A stretch of DNA of 64,000 nt from Hymenobacter amundsenii (GCF_002204745.1 NZ_NIRR01000002.1:62001-126000), one strand, 5' to 3'; numbered from the stretch's first letter, positions 1 to 8,994 are shown. Notes: a model not told the origin generated them from the sequence alone. Numbers and translations: made by a program.

Positions 1-1
1 A

Positions 2-859
2 CTCACCACCGACCTCAGCACCGCCCTACAAGCCCTCTGCGACGTGTCCGAGGCTGAGGCCATAGCCACGCAGGTACTGGAATATCTGCTGGACCTGACA
101 CCCCTACAACGATTAATACAAGGACAGGAGGAGGTGGGGGCGGATGAGCGCCTAGCTGCGCTGCCCGCAATCCAGGCCCGGCTGCTGCGCCACGAGCCGT
201 TACAGTACGTGCTGGGCGTGGCCCACTTTGCCGGGCTGGAGCTGGAGGTAACGCCCGCCACCCTCATTCCGCGCCCCGAAACCGAGGAGTTGGTCGAGTT
301 GATTGCCCGCGAGCAGCACGGCCACTCCGGGCTGCGGGTGCTGGATGTGGGCACTGGTTCGGGTTGTATTCCGCTGGCTCTGGCCGAACGGTTGCCCGGC
401 AGCCACCTCACGGCCGTGGATATTTCGGGCGAAGCCCTGGCCGTGGCCCGGCGCAATGCCGCCCGGTGCAACGTAACCGTCGATTTTCAGCAGCTGGATA
501 TACTGGGTGCCATACCCCAGCTGGCCGCGCCCCTGGACGTGCTGGTAAGCAACCCGCCTTACGTACTGGAAAATGAGCGCCCCCTGATGCGCCCCAACGT
601 GCTGGCCTTTGAGCCCGCCACCGCCCTGTTCGTGCCCGACCACAACCCGTTGCTGTTCTACCGCCGCATTGCCGGGTTGGGCCGGGAACTGCTGAAACCC
701 GGCGGGGCGCTCTACTTCGAAATCAACGAGCAGTTTGCCACTGAAACCCTGGCCCTGTTGCAGGAGCTGGGCTACGTCGGAGCCGTTGCGCACGATGATA
801 TATTCGACCGGCTCCGGATAGTGCGGGCCACGTGGCCGGGCCTGCCGAAAGGGGGCTAA
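2..859 (+). CDS. prmC: Release factor glutamine methyltransferase PrmC (5' end cut by window)
   Basis: SAM-dependent methyltransferase that N5-methylates the GGQ glutamine of peptide-chain release factors RF1/RF2 in the cytoplasm. The frame is open to the left edge, so the true start lies outside; a GTG at 44 is only an internal possibility. Visible are the helical N-terminal substrate-binding part, the SAM-binding glycine motif (DVGTGSGCIPLAL) and the diagnostic NPPY catalytic motif encoded at 551-562. It ends at TAA 857-859, so the C-terminus is complete. The length and motif order fit PrmC/HemK rather than rRNA methyltransferases. It precedes the sugar-nucleotide genes on the same strand with a gap of about 160 bp, and no functional link is evident. 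Identification is sure; the start cannot be known from this window. Confidence 0.93.
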   Translation, partial: LTTDLSTALQALCDVSEAEAIATQVLEYLLDLTPLQRLIQGQEEVGADERLAALPAIQARLLRHEPLQYVLGVAHFAGLELEVTPATLIPRPETEELVELIAREQHGHSGLRVLDVGTGSGCIPLALAERLPGSHLTAVDISGEALAVARRNAARCNVTVDFQQLDILGAIPQLAAPLDVLVSNPPYVLENERPLMRPNVLAFEPATALFVPDHNPLLFYRRIAGLGRELLKPGGALYFEINEQFATETLALLQELGYVGAVAHDDIFDRLRIVRATWPGLPKGG

Positions 860-1021
860 CGAAAAGATAACAGGGGGCCGGTGGCGGGATTGGGCTGCAT
901 TGCTCCGGCCATAGCGCGGTTGCTCCACCAATTGTTAGCCGGCCGTAAACTTCAACTTCCCAACACACTACCAAAATCCTTACCTTTGCTGGCTCAATCA
1001 AGGCTCACTCGACCCTCCCGC

Positions 1022-1633
1022 ATGTCCGACGCTTCCGGTTACTATGCCCATCCAACTGCCGTCCTCGATGAGGGCTGCCGCGTGGGAGCAGGCTGCCGGA
1101 TCTGGCATTTCTCGCACGTAAGTGGCAATGCGGTATTGGGAGAAGGCTGTAACCTGGGGCAGAACGTGTTTGTGGCCGATGGCGTAACGCTGGGCCGCAA
1201 CGTGAAGGTGCAGAACAACGTGAGCCTTTACGCCGGCGTGGAATGCGACGACGACGTATTTCTGGGCCCCTCCGTAGTGTTTACCAACGTGCGCAACCCC
1301 CGCGCCGCTGTGCCCCGCCGCGGCGATGCCCACTACCTGCCCACCCGCCTTGGCCGGGGCGTAAGCATCGGAGCCAATAGTACCATTGTGTGCGGCGTGA
1401 CGCTGGGCGAGTTTGCCTTCGTGGGGGCTGGCTCTGTAGTAACGCGCGACGTGCTGCCCTACTCCCTAGTGTATGGCAATCCTGCCCGGCCCCAAGGCTG
1501 GATGAGCACCCACGGCCACCAACTCGCCTTCGATGCGGCCGGCAATGCCACTTGTCCCGAAAGCCGCGACCAGTATCAGCTAACCGACGGCTGCGTTTCC
1601 CGTATCAGCCCCCAGGCGTCAGGAAGCTCCTAG
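1022..1633 (+). CDS. WbpD/WlbB-like sugar-nucleotide N-acetyltransferase (left-handed beta helix)
   Basis: 203-residue acyltransferase built of hexapeptide repeats over most of its length (GAGC, GEGCNLGQNVFV, GRNVKVQNNVS, GANSTIVCGVTLG, GAGSVVTRDV, ending GNPAR), the left-handed parallel beta-helix trimer fold. The motif order (IGQNVFVA-type, QNNVSLYAGVE, FTNVRNPRA) is that of WbpD/WlbB enzymes that acetylate UDP-2-acetamido-3-amino-glucuronate for O-antigen or capsule synthesis. I chose ATG 1022 because an upstream GTG/ATG extension at 881 adds about 47 residues with no family similarity. The next gene is a nucleotide-sugar dehydrogenase, supporting a polysaccharide role. The expected aminotransferase (WbpE-like) and oxidoreductase (WbpB-like) partners are not in the window, so the exact substrate is inferred. 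Confidence 0.82.
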   Translation: MSDASGYYAHPTAVLDEGCRVGAGCRIWHFSHVSGNAVLGEGCNLGQNVFVADGVTLGRNVKVQNNVSLYAGVECDDDVFLGPSVVFTNVRNPRAAVPRRGDAHYLPTRLGRGVSIGANSTIVCGVTLGEFAFVGAGSVVTRDVLPYSLVYGNPARPQGWMSTHGHQLAFDAAGNATCPESRDQYQLTDGCVSRISPQASGSS

Positions 1634-1708
1634 CAGTCCGTTATCAAGTCGAATACTTGCCTGTAGTATTCCCAGATCCTAAGTCCTCCAGTTCCTAAGA
1701 CCCTAATC

Positions 1709-3007
1709 GTGTACGAGCAACTACTTCAAAAAGAGGCCAAACTGGCCGTTATCGGCCTCGGCTACGTGGGCTTGCCTATTGCCCTCGAATTTGCCCGCAA
1801 AATCAAGGTTATCGGGTTCGATATCAATGCCAAGCGCGTAGAAATGATGCGCGGCCACGTGGATCCCAGTGGGGAACTGACGGCCGAGGATTTTGTAGGC
1901 TGCGACATTACATTCACCGATTCGCTGGAAGTGTTGCGCGAGGCTACGTTCTTCGTCGTGGCCGTCCCTACGCCCATCGATGAGCACGCCCAGCCCGACC
2001 TCAAGCCATTGCTCGGCGCATCATCATCGGTAGGCAAAGTGCTCAAGAAGGGCGACTATGTGGTGTTCGAAAGTACCGTATACCCCGGCTGTACCGAGGA
2101 CGATTGCATTCCGGTGATGGAAAAGCACTCGGGCCTGAGCTTCGCCAACGGCGACTTCAAAGTGGGCTACTCGCCCGAGCGCATCAATCCCGGCGACAAG
2201 GAGCACACGCTCAGCAGCATCGTGAAGGTGGTGGCCGGCTGTGATGCCGAGTCGCTAGAGGAAATTGCCAAAACCTACGAGCTGGTGGTGAAGGCCGGCG
2301 TACACCGCGCCAGTAGCATCAAGGTGGCCGAGGCGGCCAAAATCATCGAAAACACCCAGCGCGACGTAAATATTGCGCTGATGAACGAGCTGTCGATGAT
2401 TTTTGACCGCATGAACATCAACACCTACGAGGTGCTGGAGGCGGCCGGCACCAAGTGGAACTTCCTCAAGTTCTCGCCCGGGCTGGTGGGCGGCCATTGC
2501 ATTGGCGTCGACCCCTACTACCTCACCTACAAGGCCAAAGAGCTGGGCTACGATGCCAAGGTGATTTTGAGCGGCCGCACCACCAACGACAATATGGGAG
2601 CCTACATCGCACGCAAAACTGTGCAGATGATGATTAAAAAAGGCAAGGATGTGGCCAAGAGCCGGGTGCTGGTAATGGGCGCTACCTTCAAGGAAAACGT
2701 GGAGGATATTCGCAACTCCAAAGTCGCCGATGTGATTCAGGAGTTGAAAAACTTCTCGGTGAATGTGGATATCGTAGACCCCCACGCCGACTCGGAAGAG
2801 CTGCACCACGAGTACGGCTTCCGTCTGACGCCTGCCGCCGAAGTACGCACTGATTACGATGCCGTAGTGGTAGCCGTGAGCCACCAGCCTTACACCGAGC
2901 ACGACGAAGCCTACTTCCAGTCCATCACCGGCCCCGACGCCGTACTGGTCGACATCAAGGGCCTGTTCCGCGGCAAGGTGCGCGAAATGCAATACTGGAG
3001 CCTGTAA
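1709..3007 (+). CDS. Nucleotide-sugar 6-dehydrogenase, WbpO/TviB-like (UDP-HexNAc dehydrogenase)
   Basis: 432-residue NAD-dependent four-electron dehydrogenase of the UDP-glucose/UDP-GlcNAc/UDP-ManNAc family, which oxidises C6 of a UDP-sugar to the uronic acid. The N-terminal Rossmann motif GLGYVGLP is at residues 16-23. The catalytic Cys264 lies in GGHCIGVDPYYL, the form typical of WbpO/TviB-type UDP-N-acetylhexosamine dehydrogenases. The C-terminal UDP-binding domain carries GATFKENVEDIRNSK. Translation appears to start at GTG 1709. With the WbpP/TviC-like epimerase at 5448 it would make UDP-GalNAcA, as in the Vi antigen and Pseudomonas O6 pathways; this pairing is inferred. UDP-ManNAc (WecC) specificity is the main alternative. 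Confidence 0.88.
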   Translation: MYEQLLQKEAKLAVIGLGYVGLPIALEFARKIKVIGFDINAKRVEMMRGHVDPSGELTAEDFVGCDITFTDSLEVLREATFFVVAVPTPIDEHAQPDLKPLLGASSSVGKVLKKGDYVVFESTVYPGCTEDDCIPVMEKHSGLSFANGDFKVGYSPERINPGDKEHTLSSIVKVVAGCDAESLEEIAKTYELVVKAGVHRASSIKVAEAAKIIENTQRDVNIALMNELSMIFDRMNINTYEVLEAAGTKWNFLKFSPGLVGGHCIGVDPYYLTYKAKELGYDAKVILSGRTTNDNMGAYIARKTVQMMIKKGKDVAKSRVLVMGATFKENVEDIRNSKVADVIQELKNFSVNVDIVDPHADSEELHHEYGFRLTPAAEVRTDYDAVVVAVSHQPYTEHDEAYFQSITGPDAVLVDIKGLFRGKVREMQYWSL

Positions 3008-3012
3008 ATACT

Positions 3013-3101
3013 TAGCTGTTAGCTGAGAGCTGTTAGCTGAGAGCTTCCGTTGGGAAGTCCGGCCAATAAGCTAATAGCTAACAGCTCTCAGCTAACAGCT
3101 A
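3013..3101. repeat. Imperfect inverted repeat, AGCTGTTAGCTGAGAG family
   Basis: Arms 3013-3046 and 3068-3101 (34 bp each, three mismatches) form a hairpin made of repeated AGCTGTTAGCTGAGAG units. It fills the whole gap between the dehydrogenase and galE. Each arm is itself a tandem of two similar units. A shorter related element lies at 12451-12480. It is not a classic terminator because no T-run follows. Confidence 0.8.
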
Positions 3102-3107
3102 AATACA

Positions 3108-4127
3108 ATGCAAAAAATACTGGTAACGGGCGGGGCGGGCTACATTGGTTCGCACGCGGTGGTAGAGTTGTATCAGGCCGGTTTCCAGCCGGTCATTGTG
3201 GATAACTTCGTCAACTCCCAAGAGTCGGCGCTGGCTGGCGTGGAAGAAATTCTGGGAGTAAAGGTGCCCCTGCACCGCATCGACTGCAACGATGCCGAAG
3301 CGTTGCGGGCCGTATTTGCCGAGGAAGGCAGCCTGCGCGGCGTGATTCATTTCGCGGCCTACAAAGCAGTGGGCGAGTCGTTGCAGAAGCCGCTGGAGTA
3401 CTACCAGAACAACGTGGGCTCCTTACTGACGCTGTTGGAAGTGATGCGTGAGTTTGGGGTAGAGGCGCTGGTGTTCTCGTCGTCGTGCACCGTGTATGGC
3501 GTGCCTGAGGCGTTGCCCGTAACCGAGCAGACGCCTACCAAAAAGGCCAATTCGCCCTACGGCGCCACCAAGCAGATGTGCGAGGACATACTGCGCGACG
3601 TAGCCGCCGCGCCGGGTAACACGCTCCGCACCATTCTGCTGCGCTACTTCAACCCCATTGGGGCGCACGCGTCGGCCAAAATCGGGGAGTTACCCCTGGG
3701 CGTACCCCAAAATCTGATTCCGTACGTGACGCAGACAGCCGCCGGTATCCGGGAGCAACTCACTATCCACGGCGACACCTACGACACGCCCGACGGCACT
3801 AACATCCGCGACTATGTGCACGTGGTAGACCTGGCCAAGGCTCATGTGGTAGCTGTGCAGCGGTTACTCGACCAGAAGGGCGAAACCGTGGAAACGTTTA
3901 ACGTGGGCACCGGCCGGGGTAATTCGGTGCTGGAAGTGGTCCAGGCTTTCGAGCGGGCCACCGGCCAGCAGCTCAACTACAAAATCGGTCCGGCCCGCGC
4001 CGGCGACGTGCCGGCCATCTATGCCGACGTCACCAAATCGGTGGAAACCCTCGGTTTTCGGACGTCCGCCTCCCTGGAAGAAGCATTGGCCAGTTCCTGG
4101 AAGTGGCAGCTTTCATTGGGTAAGTAA
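3108..4127 (+). CDS. galE: UDP-glucose 4-epimerase
   Basis: 339-residue extended short-chain dehydrogenase that interconverts UDP-glucose and UDP-galactose in the cytoplasm. The NAD-binding motif GGAGYIGS is at residues 8-15, SSSCTVYG holds the catalytic Ser/Thr region, and YxxxK is Tyr151/Lys155 in YGATK. DNFVNS after strand 2, RYFNPIGAH, and the C-terminal VGTGRGNSVLEV and RAGDVPAIYAD segments are all GalE hallmarks. The length matches the usual ~338 residues. It sits in the same-strand sugar-nucleotide series, separated from both neighbours by hairpin-forming spacers, so it may be transcribed on its own. Confidence 0.95.
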   Translation: MQKILVTGGAGYIGSHAVVELYQAGFQPVIVDNFVNSQESALAGVEEILGVKVPLHRIDCNDAEALRAVFAEEGSLRGVIHFAAYKAVGESLQKPLEYYQNNVGSLLTLLEVMREFGVEALVFSSSCTVYGVPEALPVTEQTPTKKANSPYGATKQMCEDILRDVAAAPGNTLRTILLRYFNPIGAHASAKIGELPLGVPQNLIPYVTQTAAGIREQLTIHGDTYDTPDGTNIRDYVHVVDLAKAHVVAVQRLLDQKGETVETFNVGTGRGNSVLEVVQAFERATGQQLNYKIGPARAGDVPAIYADVTKSVETLGFRTSASLEEALASSWKWQLSLGK

Positions 4128-4138
4128 GCAAACAAAAA

Positions 4139-4255
4139 GAACGTCATGCTGAGTGTAGCAGAGTCAAGCTGAGGTATCCCTACCGCATTAGTAATCAGCT
4201 AGTATTGTAGTGGTAGTGCTTCGACTACGGTCCGCTGCGCTCAGCATGACGCGTT
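4139..4255. repeat. Family-A palindromic repeat, copy 1 (galE-rfbB gap)
   Basis: Begins GAACGTCATGCTGAG and ends CTCAGCATGACGCGTT, with matching ends and a degenerate middle (CTACCGC... and GTGGTAG...). The same end sequences recur at 5342, 27845 and 54810, with half copies at 24743 and 41975. It occupies nearly all of the intergenic gap. Confidence 0.85.
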
Positions 4256-4275
4256 CATATTAAATCGATAAAACC

Positions 4276-5328
4276 ATGAAAATCATCATCACCGGCGGGG
4301 CTGGCTTCATCGGGTCGCACGTGGTGCGCCTGTTCGTGACCAAGTATCCGGAGTATCAGATTCTGAACCTGGATGCGCTGACCTACGCCGGCAACCTGGA
4401 AAACCTGCGCGACATAGAAACCGCGCCCAACTACCGCCTGGTGAAGGGTGATATTACGGACCAGGCCTTCGTGGACGAACTCTTTGCCCGTGAGGAGCCC
4501 GACGCCGTGATTCACCTGGCCGCCGAAAGCCACGTGGACCGCAGTATCACCGATCCGTTGGCCTTCGTGAAGACCAACGTGCTGGGCACAGTGCATCTGC
4601 TGAACGCCGCCAAAAACCTGTGGAAGCCGCTGGGCTACGAGGGCAAGGTATTCTACCACGTGAGCACCGACGAGGTGTACGGCTCGCTGGACTTCGGCCC
4701 CGAGATGTTTACGGAGGACACCAGCTACGACCCCCGCTCGCCTTACTCAGCCAGCAAGGCGGCTTCCGACCACTTCGTGCGGGCCTGGCACCACACTTAC
4801 CACATGCCCATCAAGTTGAGCAACTGCTCGAACAACTACGGCCCCAACCATTTCCCCGAGAAGCTCATTCCGCTGGCCATCCACCGCATTCAGCACGGCG
4901 AGGCCATTCCGGTGTACGGCAAGGGCGAGAACGTGCGCGACTGGCTGTTCGTGAAGGACCACGCCACCGCCATCGACGCCGTGTTCCACAAGGGCACCGT
5001 GGGCGAAACCTACAACATCGGCGGCGTGAACGAGTGGGCTAATCTGGAGCTGATTCACCTGCTCTGCGACACGCTGGATGAGAAAACCGGCAAGGAAAAA
5101 GGAACCTCCCGCCAACTCATCAAGTTCGTAACCGACCGCGCCGGCCACGATTTGCGCTACGCCATCGATTCGAGTAAGATCATGAACGAACTGGGCTGGA
5201 AACCGTCCGTGACCTTCGAGCAGGGCCTGAGCCAGACCGTGGACTGGTACCTCGAAAACGAATCCTGGCTCAACAACGTGACCAGCGGCGCGTACCAGGA
5301 TTACTACCAGCAGCAGTACAACCGCTAG
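4276..5328 (+). CDS. rfbB: dTDP-glucose 4,6-dehydratase
   Basis: 350-residue extended SDR that converts dTDP-glucose to dTDP-4-keto-6-deoxyglucose, the branch point to rhamnose and other 6-deoxysugars. It shows GGAGFIGS at residues 7-14, the Asp132-Glu133 dehydratase pair in STDEVYG, Tyr157/Lys161 in YSASK, and SNCSNNYGPNHFPEKLIPL, which is diagnostic of RfbB/RmlB. The ENVRDWLFVKDH and RAGHDLRYAID segments complete the match. The length is normal. It works downstream of RfbA (6628); RfbC and RfbD, needed for rhamnose, are not in the window, so the final sugar is unknown. Confidence 0.96.
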   Translation: MKIIITGGAGFIGSHVVRLFVTKYPEYQILNLDALTYAGNLENLRDIETAPNYRLVKGDITDQAFVDELFAREEPDAVIHLAAESHVDRSITDPLAFVKTNVLGTVHLLNAAKNLWKPLGYEGKVFYHVSTDEVYGSLDFGPEMFTEDTSYDPRSPYSASKAASDHFVRAWHHTYHMPIKLSNCSNNYGPNHFPEKLIPLAIHRIQHGEAIPVYGKGENVRDWLFVKDHATAIDAVFHKGTVGETYNIGGVNEWANLELIHLLCDTLDEKTGKEKGTSRQLIKFVTDRAGHDLRYAIDSSKIMNELGWKPSVTFEQGLSQTVDWYLENESWLNNVTSGAYQDYYQQQYNR

Positions 5329-5341
5329 GTCAGGGTAGAAG

Positions 5342-5435
5342 GAACGTCATGCTGACGAAGGAAGCATCTCTACCGCTTCGTCGCATTGGGTGAACAAGTT
5401 GCCCGGTAGAGATGCTTGCTTCGTCAGCATGACGC
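5342..5435. repeat. Family-A palindromic repeat, copy 2 (rfbB-epimerase gap)
   Basis: Left arm GAACGTCATGCTGACGAAG... and right arm ...CTTCGTCAGCATGACGCTC pair over about 34 bp with few mismatches; both contain CATCTCTACCG or its complement next to the loop. Same family as copies at 4139, 27845 and 54810. Confidence 0.88.
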
Positions 5436-5447
5436 TCTGAATTACCT

Positions 5448-6455
5448 ATGTACGAAACTCCTTTTCACGACCGGCCACTCGATAACCTGGCTTTCCTCGT
5501 AACCGGCGGGGCCGGCTTCATCGGCTCGAACTTGGTGGAATATCTGTTGAAGTACGGCGCCAAAGAGGTGCGCGTGCTCGATAACTTCTCCAACGGCTTC
5601 CGCAAAAACGTGGCCCTGTTTGCCGACAACCCGGCACTACGCGTTATCGAGGGCGACATCCGGGACCGGCAAACCTGCATCGATGCCTGCCAGGGCATTG
5701 ATGTAGTGTTGCACCAAGCCGCGCTGGGCTCCGTGCCGCGTTCCATCAACGACCCGATTACGAGTAACGACGTGAACGTGGGTGGTTTCGTGAACATGCT
5801 GGTCGGCGCCAAGGAAGCCGGCGTGAAACGGTTCGTGTACGCGGCCTCGTCTTCTACTTACGGCGACCACCAGGCCCTGCCCAAGGTGGAGGACCGGATC
5901 GGCAAGCCGCTCTCGCCCTACGCCGTGACCAAGTATGCCAACGAACTCTACGCCGACGTGTTTGGCAAGACCTACGGCATGGAAATCATCGGCTTGCGCT
6001 ACTTCAACATCTTCGGCCCTCGCCAGGATCCCAACGGGGCCTACGCCGCCGTTATTCCGCTCTTCATTGATGCCGTGCTGGAGGGCCGTCCGCCCCGTAT
6101 GAACGGCGACGGCGGCCAGACCCGCGACTTCACGTTCGTGGAAAACTGCGTGCAGGCCAACATCAAGGCGGCGCTGGTAGACAGCAAAGAAGCCGTGAAT
6201 CAGGTGTATAACGTGGCCGTGGCCGACCGTACTTCCCTCAAAGACCTGTTCAACATCCTCAAAGCCGAAGCTGGCTCCGACATCGTGCCCGAGTACGGTC
6301 CCGACCGCGCCGGCGACATCCGCGACTCGCTGGCCGACATCAGTAAGGCCAAAAACTTGCTCGGCTACGAGCCTAAGGTGCGCATTCAGGAAGGACTGCA
6401 GAAGACGCTGGAGTGGTTTAAGACCCATTCGGAGTTCATTGCCGAGCGCAATTAA
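5448..6455 (+). CDS. NAD-dependent epimerase, WbpP/TviC-like UDP-GlcNAc 4-epimerase
   Basis: 335-residue extended [11 protein letters not shown] is at residues 20-27 after a short N-terminal extension, Tyr158/Lys162 lie in YAVTK, and ASSSTYGD marks the active-site serine strand. [15 protein letters not shown] and [23 protein letters not shown] are typical of the WbpP/TviC group, which epimerises UDP-GlcNAc(A) to UDP-GalNAc(A), rather than GalE. The length matches WbpP (~340). Together with the WbpO/TviB-like dehydrogenase at 1709 it would give UDP-GalNAcA; that joint role is inference from co-location. Substrate preference cannot be read directly. Confidence 0.86.
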   Translation: MYETPFHDRPLDNLAFLVTGGAGFIGSNLVEYLLKYGAKEVRVLDNFSNGFRKNVALFADNPALRVIEGDIRDRQTCIDACQGIDVVLHQAALGSVPRSINDPITSNDVNVGGFVNMLVGAKEAGVKRFVYAASSSTYGDHQALPKVEDRIGKPLSPYAVTKYANELYADVFGKTYGMEIIGLRYFNIFGPRQDPNGAYAAVIPLFIDAVLEGRPPRMNGDGGQTRDFTFVENCVQANIKAALVDSKEAVNQVYNVAVADRTSLKDLFNILKAEAGSDIVPEYGPDRAGDIRDSLADISKAKNLLGYEPKVRIQEGLQKTLEWFKTHSEFIAERN

Positions 6456-6458
6456 TCC

Positions 6459-6613
6459 GCCTCACCCCCTAGCCCCCTCTCCGAAAAAGGAGAGGGGGAA
6501 CTAGCTTAGAATTTAGTTTTAAAAACTCACCGCTTTTCTCCTGATAAACTAGCCTAGAAATTTAGTGCTAGTTCCCCCTCTCCTTTTTCGGAGAGGGGGC
6601 TAGGGGGTGAGGC
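6459..6613. repeat. 46-bp perfect inverted repeat upstream of rfbA
   Basis: Arms 6459-6504 and 6568-6613 are exact reverse complements (46 of 46 by eye). Each arm also holds an inner hairpin, CCCCCTCTCC-GAAAAA-GGAGAGGGGG. The 63-bp centre is A/T-rich. It starts just past the stop of the upstream epimerase and ends 14 bases before the rfbA ATG, so the whole rfbA leader is palindromic. Confidence 0.93.
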
Positions 6614-6627
6614 GCAATTACCAAACC

Positions 6628-7500
6628 ATGAAAGGTATTATCCTCGCCGGCGGTTCCGGCACCCGACTGCATCCGCTCACCCTGGCCGTATCAAAGCAGA
6701 TGATGCCGGTGTACGACAAGCCGATGGTATACTACCCGCTGTCGATTCTGATGATGGCGGGTATCCGCGAAATCCTCATTATCACCACGCCCCACGACCA
6801 AGAGCAGTTCAAAAAGCTGCTCGGCGACGGTTCCAAGTTGGGCTGCCGCTTCGAGTACGTGGTGCAGGAAGTGCCTAACGGGTTGGCCCAGGCCTTTGTG
6901 CTGGGTGCTGATTTCATCGGTTCCGATAAGGTAGCCTTGGTGCTCGGCGACAACATCTTCCACGGCGAAGGCATGGAAGAACTGCTCAAGAGCAATAACG
7001 ACCCCGAGGGCGGCGTGGTATACGCCTACCACGTACACGACCCCGAGCGCTACGGCGTGGTGGAGTTCGATGCCAACAACAAGGCCCTCAGCATCGAGGA
7101 GAAGCCCGCCAAGCCCAAGAGCAATTACGCCGTGCCCGGCCTGTACTTCTACGACAACGACGTAGTGCAGATTGCCCGCGACCTGAAGCCTAGCCCCCGC
7201 GGCGAGTACGAAATCACCGACGTCAACCAGGAGTATCTGCGCCGGGGCAAGTTGAAAGTGGGCATCCTGGGCCGCGGCACCGCCTGGCTCGATACGGGTA
7301 CCTTCGAGAGCCTGATGCAGGCCGGCGAATTCGTGCGCGTCCTCGAGCAGCGCCAGGGCCTGAAAGTGGGCTCGATTGAGGAAGTGGCCTACCGCCAGGG
7401 CTTCATCGACGCCGACCAGCTACGCACCATTGCCGAGCCGTTGCGCAAAAGCGGCTACGGCGACTACCTCTTGCACCTGCCCGAGCAGTTGCTGATGTAG
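6628..7500 (+). CDS. rfbA: Glucose-1-phosphate thymidylyltransferase
   Basis: 290-residue cytoplasmic nucleotidyltransferase making dTDP-glucose from dTTP and glucose-1-phosphate. The signature [11 protein letters not shown] is at residues 8-18, followed by [27 protein letters not shown] (metal-binding Asp) and [14 protein letters not shown], all diagnostic of RfbA/RmlA. ATG 6628 gives the usual N-terminus MKGIILAGG; the upstream GTG 6607 would add seven residues that lie inside the inverted repeat. It feeds RfbB at 4276. Order rfbB-epimerase-rfbA is unusual, since rfbA and rfbB are split by a gene of another pathway. Confidence 0.96.
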   Translation: MKGIILAGGSGTRLHPLTLAVSKQMMPVYDKPMVYYPLSILMMAGIREILIITTPHDQEQFKKLLGDGSKLGCRFEYVVQEVPNGLAQAFVLGADFIGSDKVALVLGDNIFHGEGMEELLKSNNDPEGGVVYAYHVHDPERYGVVEFDANNKALSIEEKPAKPKSNYAVPGLYFYDNDVVQIARDLKPSPRGEYEITDVNQEYLRRGKLKVGILGRGTAWLDTGTFESLMQAGEFVRVLEQRQGLKVGSIEEVAYRQGFIDADQLRTIAEPLRKSGYGDYLLHLPEQLLM

Positions 7501-7507
7501 GTTTCTA

Positions 7508-7607
7508 GAAGCGAGTACCAAGAAGTGAGAGGGGAGACTTTCGTTCTGACAGCCTGTTTAGGCCGCCAAAACGAAAGTCTCCCCTCTCACTTCTTGGTAC
7601 TCGCTTC
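7508..7607. repeat. 38-bp perfect inverted repeat between convergent rfbA and chrA
   Basis: Arms 7508-7545 and 7570-7607 are exact reverse complements (GAAGCGAGTACCAAGAAGTG... / ...CACTTCTTGGTACTCGCTTC). It lies in the only gap between two convergent genes, so it could act as a bidirectional terminator, though no T-run is present. Its sequence is unrelated to the other repeat families here. Confidence 0.9.
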
Positions 7608-7611
7608 CAAC

Positions 7612-8901
7612 CTAAAACACCACTCCCGCCAGCAATGCGGCGCCTACGATGAGGTAGGAGGGAAGCTTGTCCCAGAGCAGGAGCAGGAAAGTGCCTCCGA
7701 CGAGGGCCAGGTTGACGGGCGTATCGGGCAACGGGTGGTAGAGCAGGAAGGTGGCCGCCCAGACCAGTCCGGCCGATACAGCGTTGATGCCTTCGAGCGA
7801 GGCCTGCACCACCCGGTAGCGCTTGAGTTGGTCCCAGAACCGGATCAAGAAGAAGATAAGCAACGTGCCGGGCATGAAAATGCCGACCGACCCCACCAGC
7901 GCCCCTAGCAGTTGCCCGCTCAGGCCCTGCCCCTCGGGGCGCATGGCCAAGGCCCCGATATAGGCGGCAAACGAGAAATTAGGCCCCGGTAATGCCTGTA
8001 CCAGCCCCAGCCCCGACAGAAACTCCTCAGACGTGAGGTAGTGCTTGAACTCCACGAACTCGGTGTAGAGCAGCGGGGCCAGCACCTGTCCGCCGCCGAA
8101 CACGAGGCTGCCGTTGCGGTAGAAATTCTCGAACAGGCGAACGGGTAGCAGCTGGGTGTACTGGCCGAGCACGGCTGCCCCGATCAGCACGCCCAGCCAC
8201 AGCACGAAATTGGCCCACTCAATCTGGAGCGGGATTTTGTCCTGTTGGGGCATTTTGCGGTAGCGGGAGGTTGTAATCAGGCCACCGGCTACCAGCAGCA
8301 GGGGCATCAGCCAAGGTACCTGCACCCAGTACACCAGCAGGGCCGCGGCTACCATCAGGCCCACGGCCGTTTTGGTATGAATGACCTTCTGGGCAATCTT
8401 GTAGGCCGAATATGCCACGAAGCCTACCGCCACCGGCTGCACGTACTGCACCAGCCGCATCACCAGATCCTTATCGAGGTAGCTGATGGAGAGGCCGGCC
8501 ACCGTCATGATAAGTACGGCGGGCAGCATCCAGATCAGCAGCGTGAGGTAAGCCAAGTTGGGCCCGCCGAGCCGGAAGCCGATGGCCGTAATGGTCTGGG
8601 TGGAAGTGGGACCGGGCAGGATCTGGCACAGCGCCATTAGCTCCAGTAGCTCGGGGGCCGTCAGGTAGCGGCGCTTATCTACCAGCAGCCGCAGCATCAT
8701 GGCTACGTGTGCCTGGGGCCCCCCAAATGCCGTGAGACCCAGGGCGGCCACATCTTTGAGAAAGATGATGTTGCGCACCCGCTTTACCCGCGGGCTGCGG
8801 CGGGGCGGCGGGGTTAGCTGAATGTCGTCGGGAGGCAGCGCAGGCAAGGTTGGAAGGCGCGGGGCGTAAGGTGAAGGCTGACCAAGATACAGGTTGCGCA
8901 C
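7612..8901 (-). CDS. chrA: Chromate transporter, ChrA family
   Basis: 429-residue polytopic inner-membrane protein of the CHR superfamily (proton-driven chromate/sulfate efflux). It is the two-domain long-chain type: the first half carries AFGGPQAHVAMM and LPGPTSTQT, and the second half carries the homologous VFGGGQVLAPLL and ALPGPNFSFAAYIG, with about ten hydrophobic segments. The first ~45 residues are Pro/Arg-rich and not membrane-like, so the true start may be internal, although no obvious alternative start with family similarity is seen. The neighbours give no link to metal resistance. Family assignment is sure; the physiological substrate is not. Confidence 0.9.
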   Translation of the reverse strand: MRNLYLGQPSPYAPRLPTLPALPPDDIQLTPPPRRSPRVKRVRNIIFLKDVAALGLTAFGGPQAHVAMMLRLLVDKRRYLTAPELLELMALCQILPGPTSTQTITAIGFRLGGPNLAYLTLLIWMLPAVLIMTVAGLSISYLDKDLVMRLVQYVQPVAVGFVAYSAYKIAQKVIHTKTAVGLMVAAALLVYWVQVPWLMPLLLVAGGLITTSRYRKMPQQDKIPLQIEWANFVLWLGVLIGAAVLGQYTQLLPVRLFENFYRNGSLVFGGGQVLAPLLYTEFVEFKHYLTSEEFLSGLGLVQALPGPNFSFAAYIGALAMRPEGQGLSGQLLGALVGSVGIFMPGTLLIFFLIRFWDQLKRYRVVQASLEGINAVSAGLVWAATFLLYHPLPDTPVNLALVGGTFLLLLWDKLPSYLIVGAALLAGVVF

Positions 8902-8951
8902 CGATTCAGAGAAGCTTTTACGGCGGGCATCGGGTGCAAACTGCTTCTATA

Positions 8952-8994
8952 AGTCAGAAAGGCCTGCTCCGTGATGGAACAGGCCTTTCTGGCT
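8952..8994 (-). terminator. Rho-independent-type hairpin downstream of the 2OG oxygenase
   Basis: Stem 8952-8966 / 8980-8994 (AGNCAGAAAGGCCTG paired with CAGGCCTTTCTGGCT), loop about 13 nt, lying just past the stop of the minus-strand oxygenase gene and before chrA. Confidence 0.65.

Noticed and set aside
3013..3101. CRISPR-like array suggested by repeated AGCTGTTAGCTGAGAG units
   Set aside because: Units are contiguous and arranged as an inverted repeat without unique spacers, and no cas genes are present.
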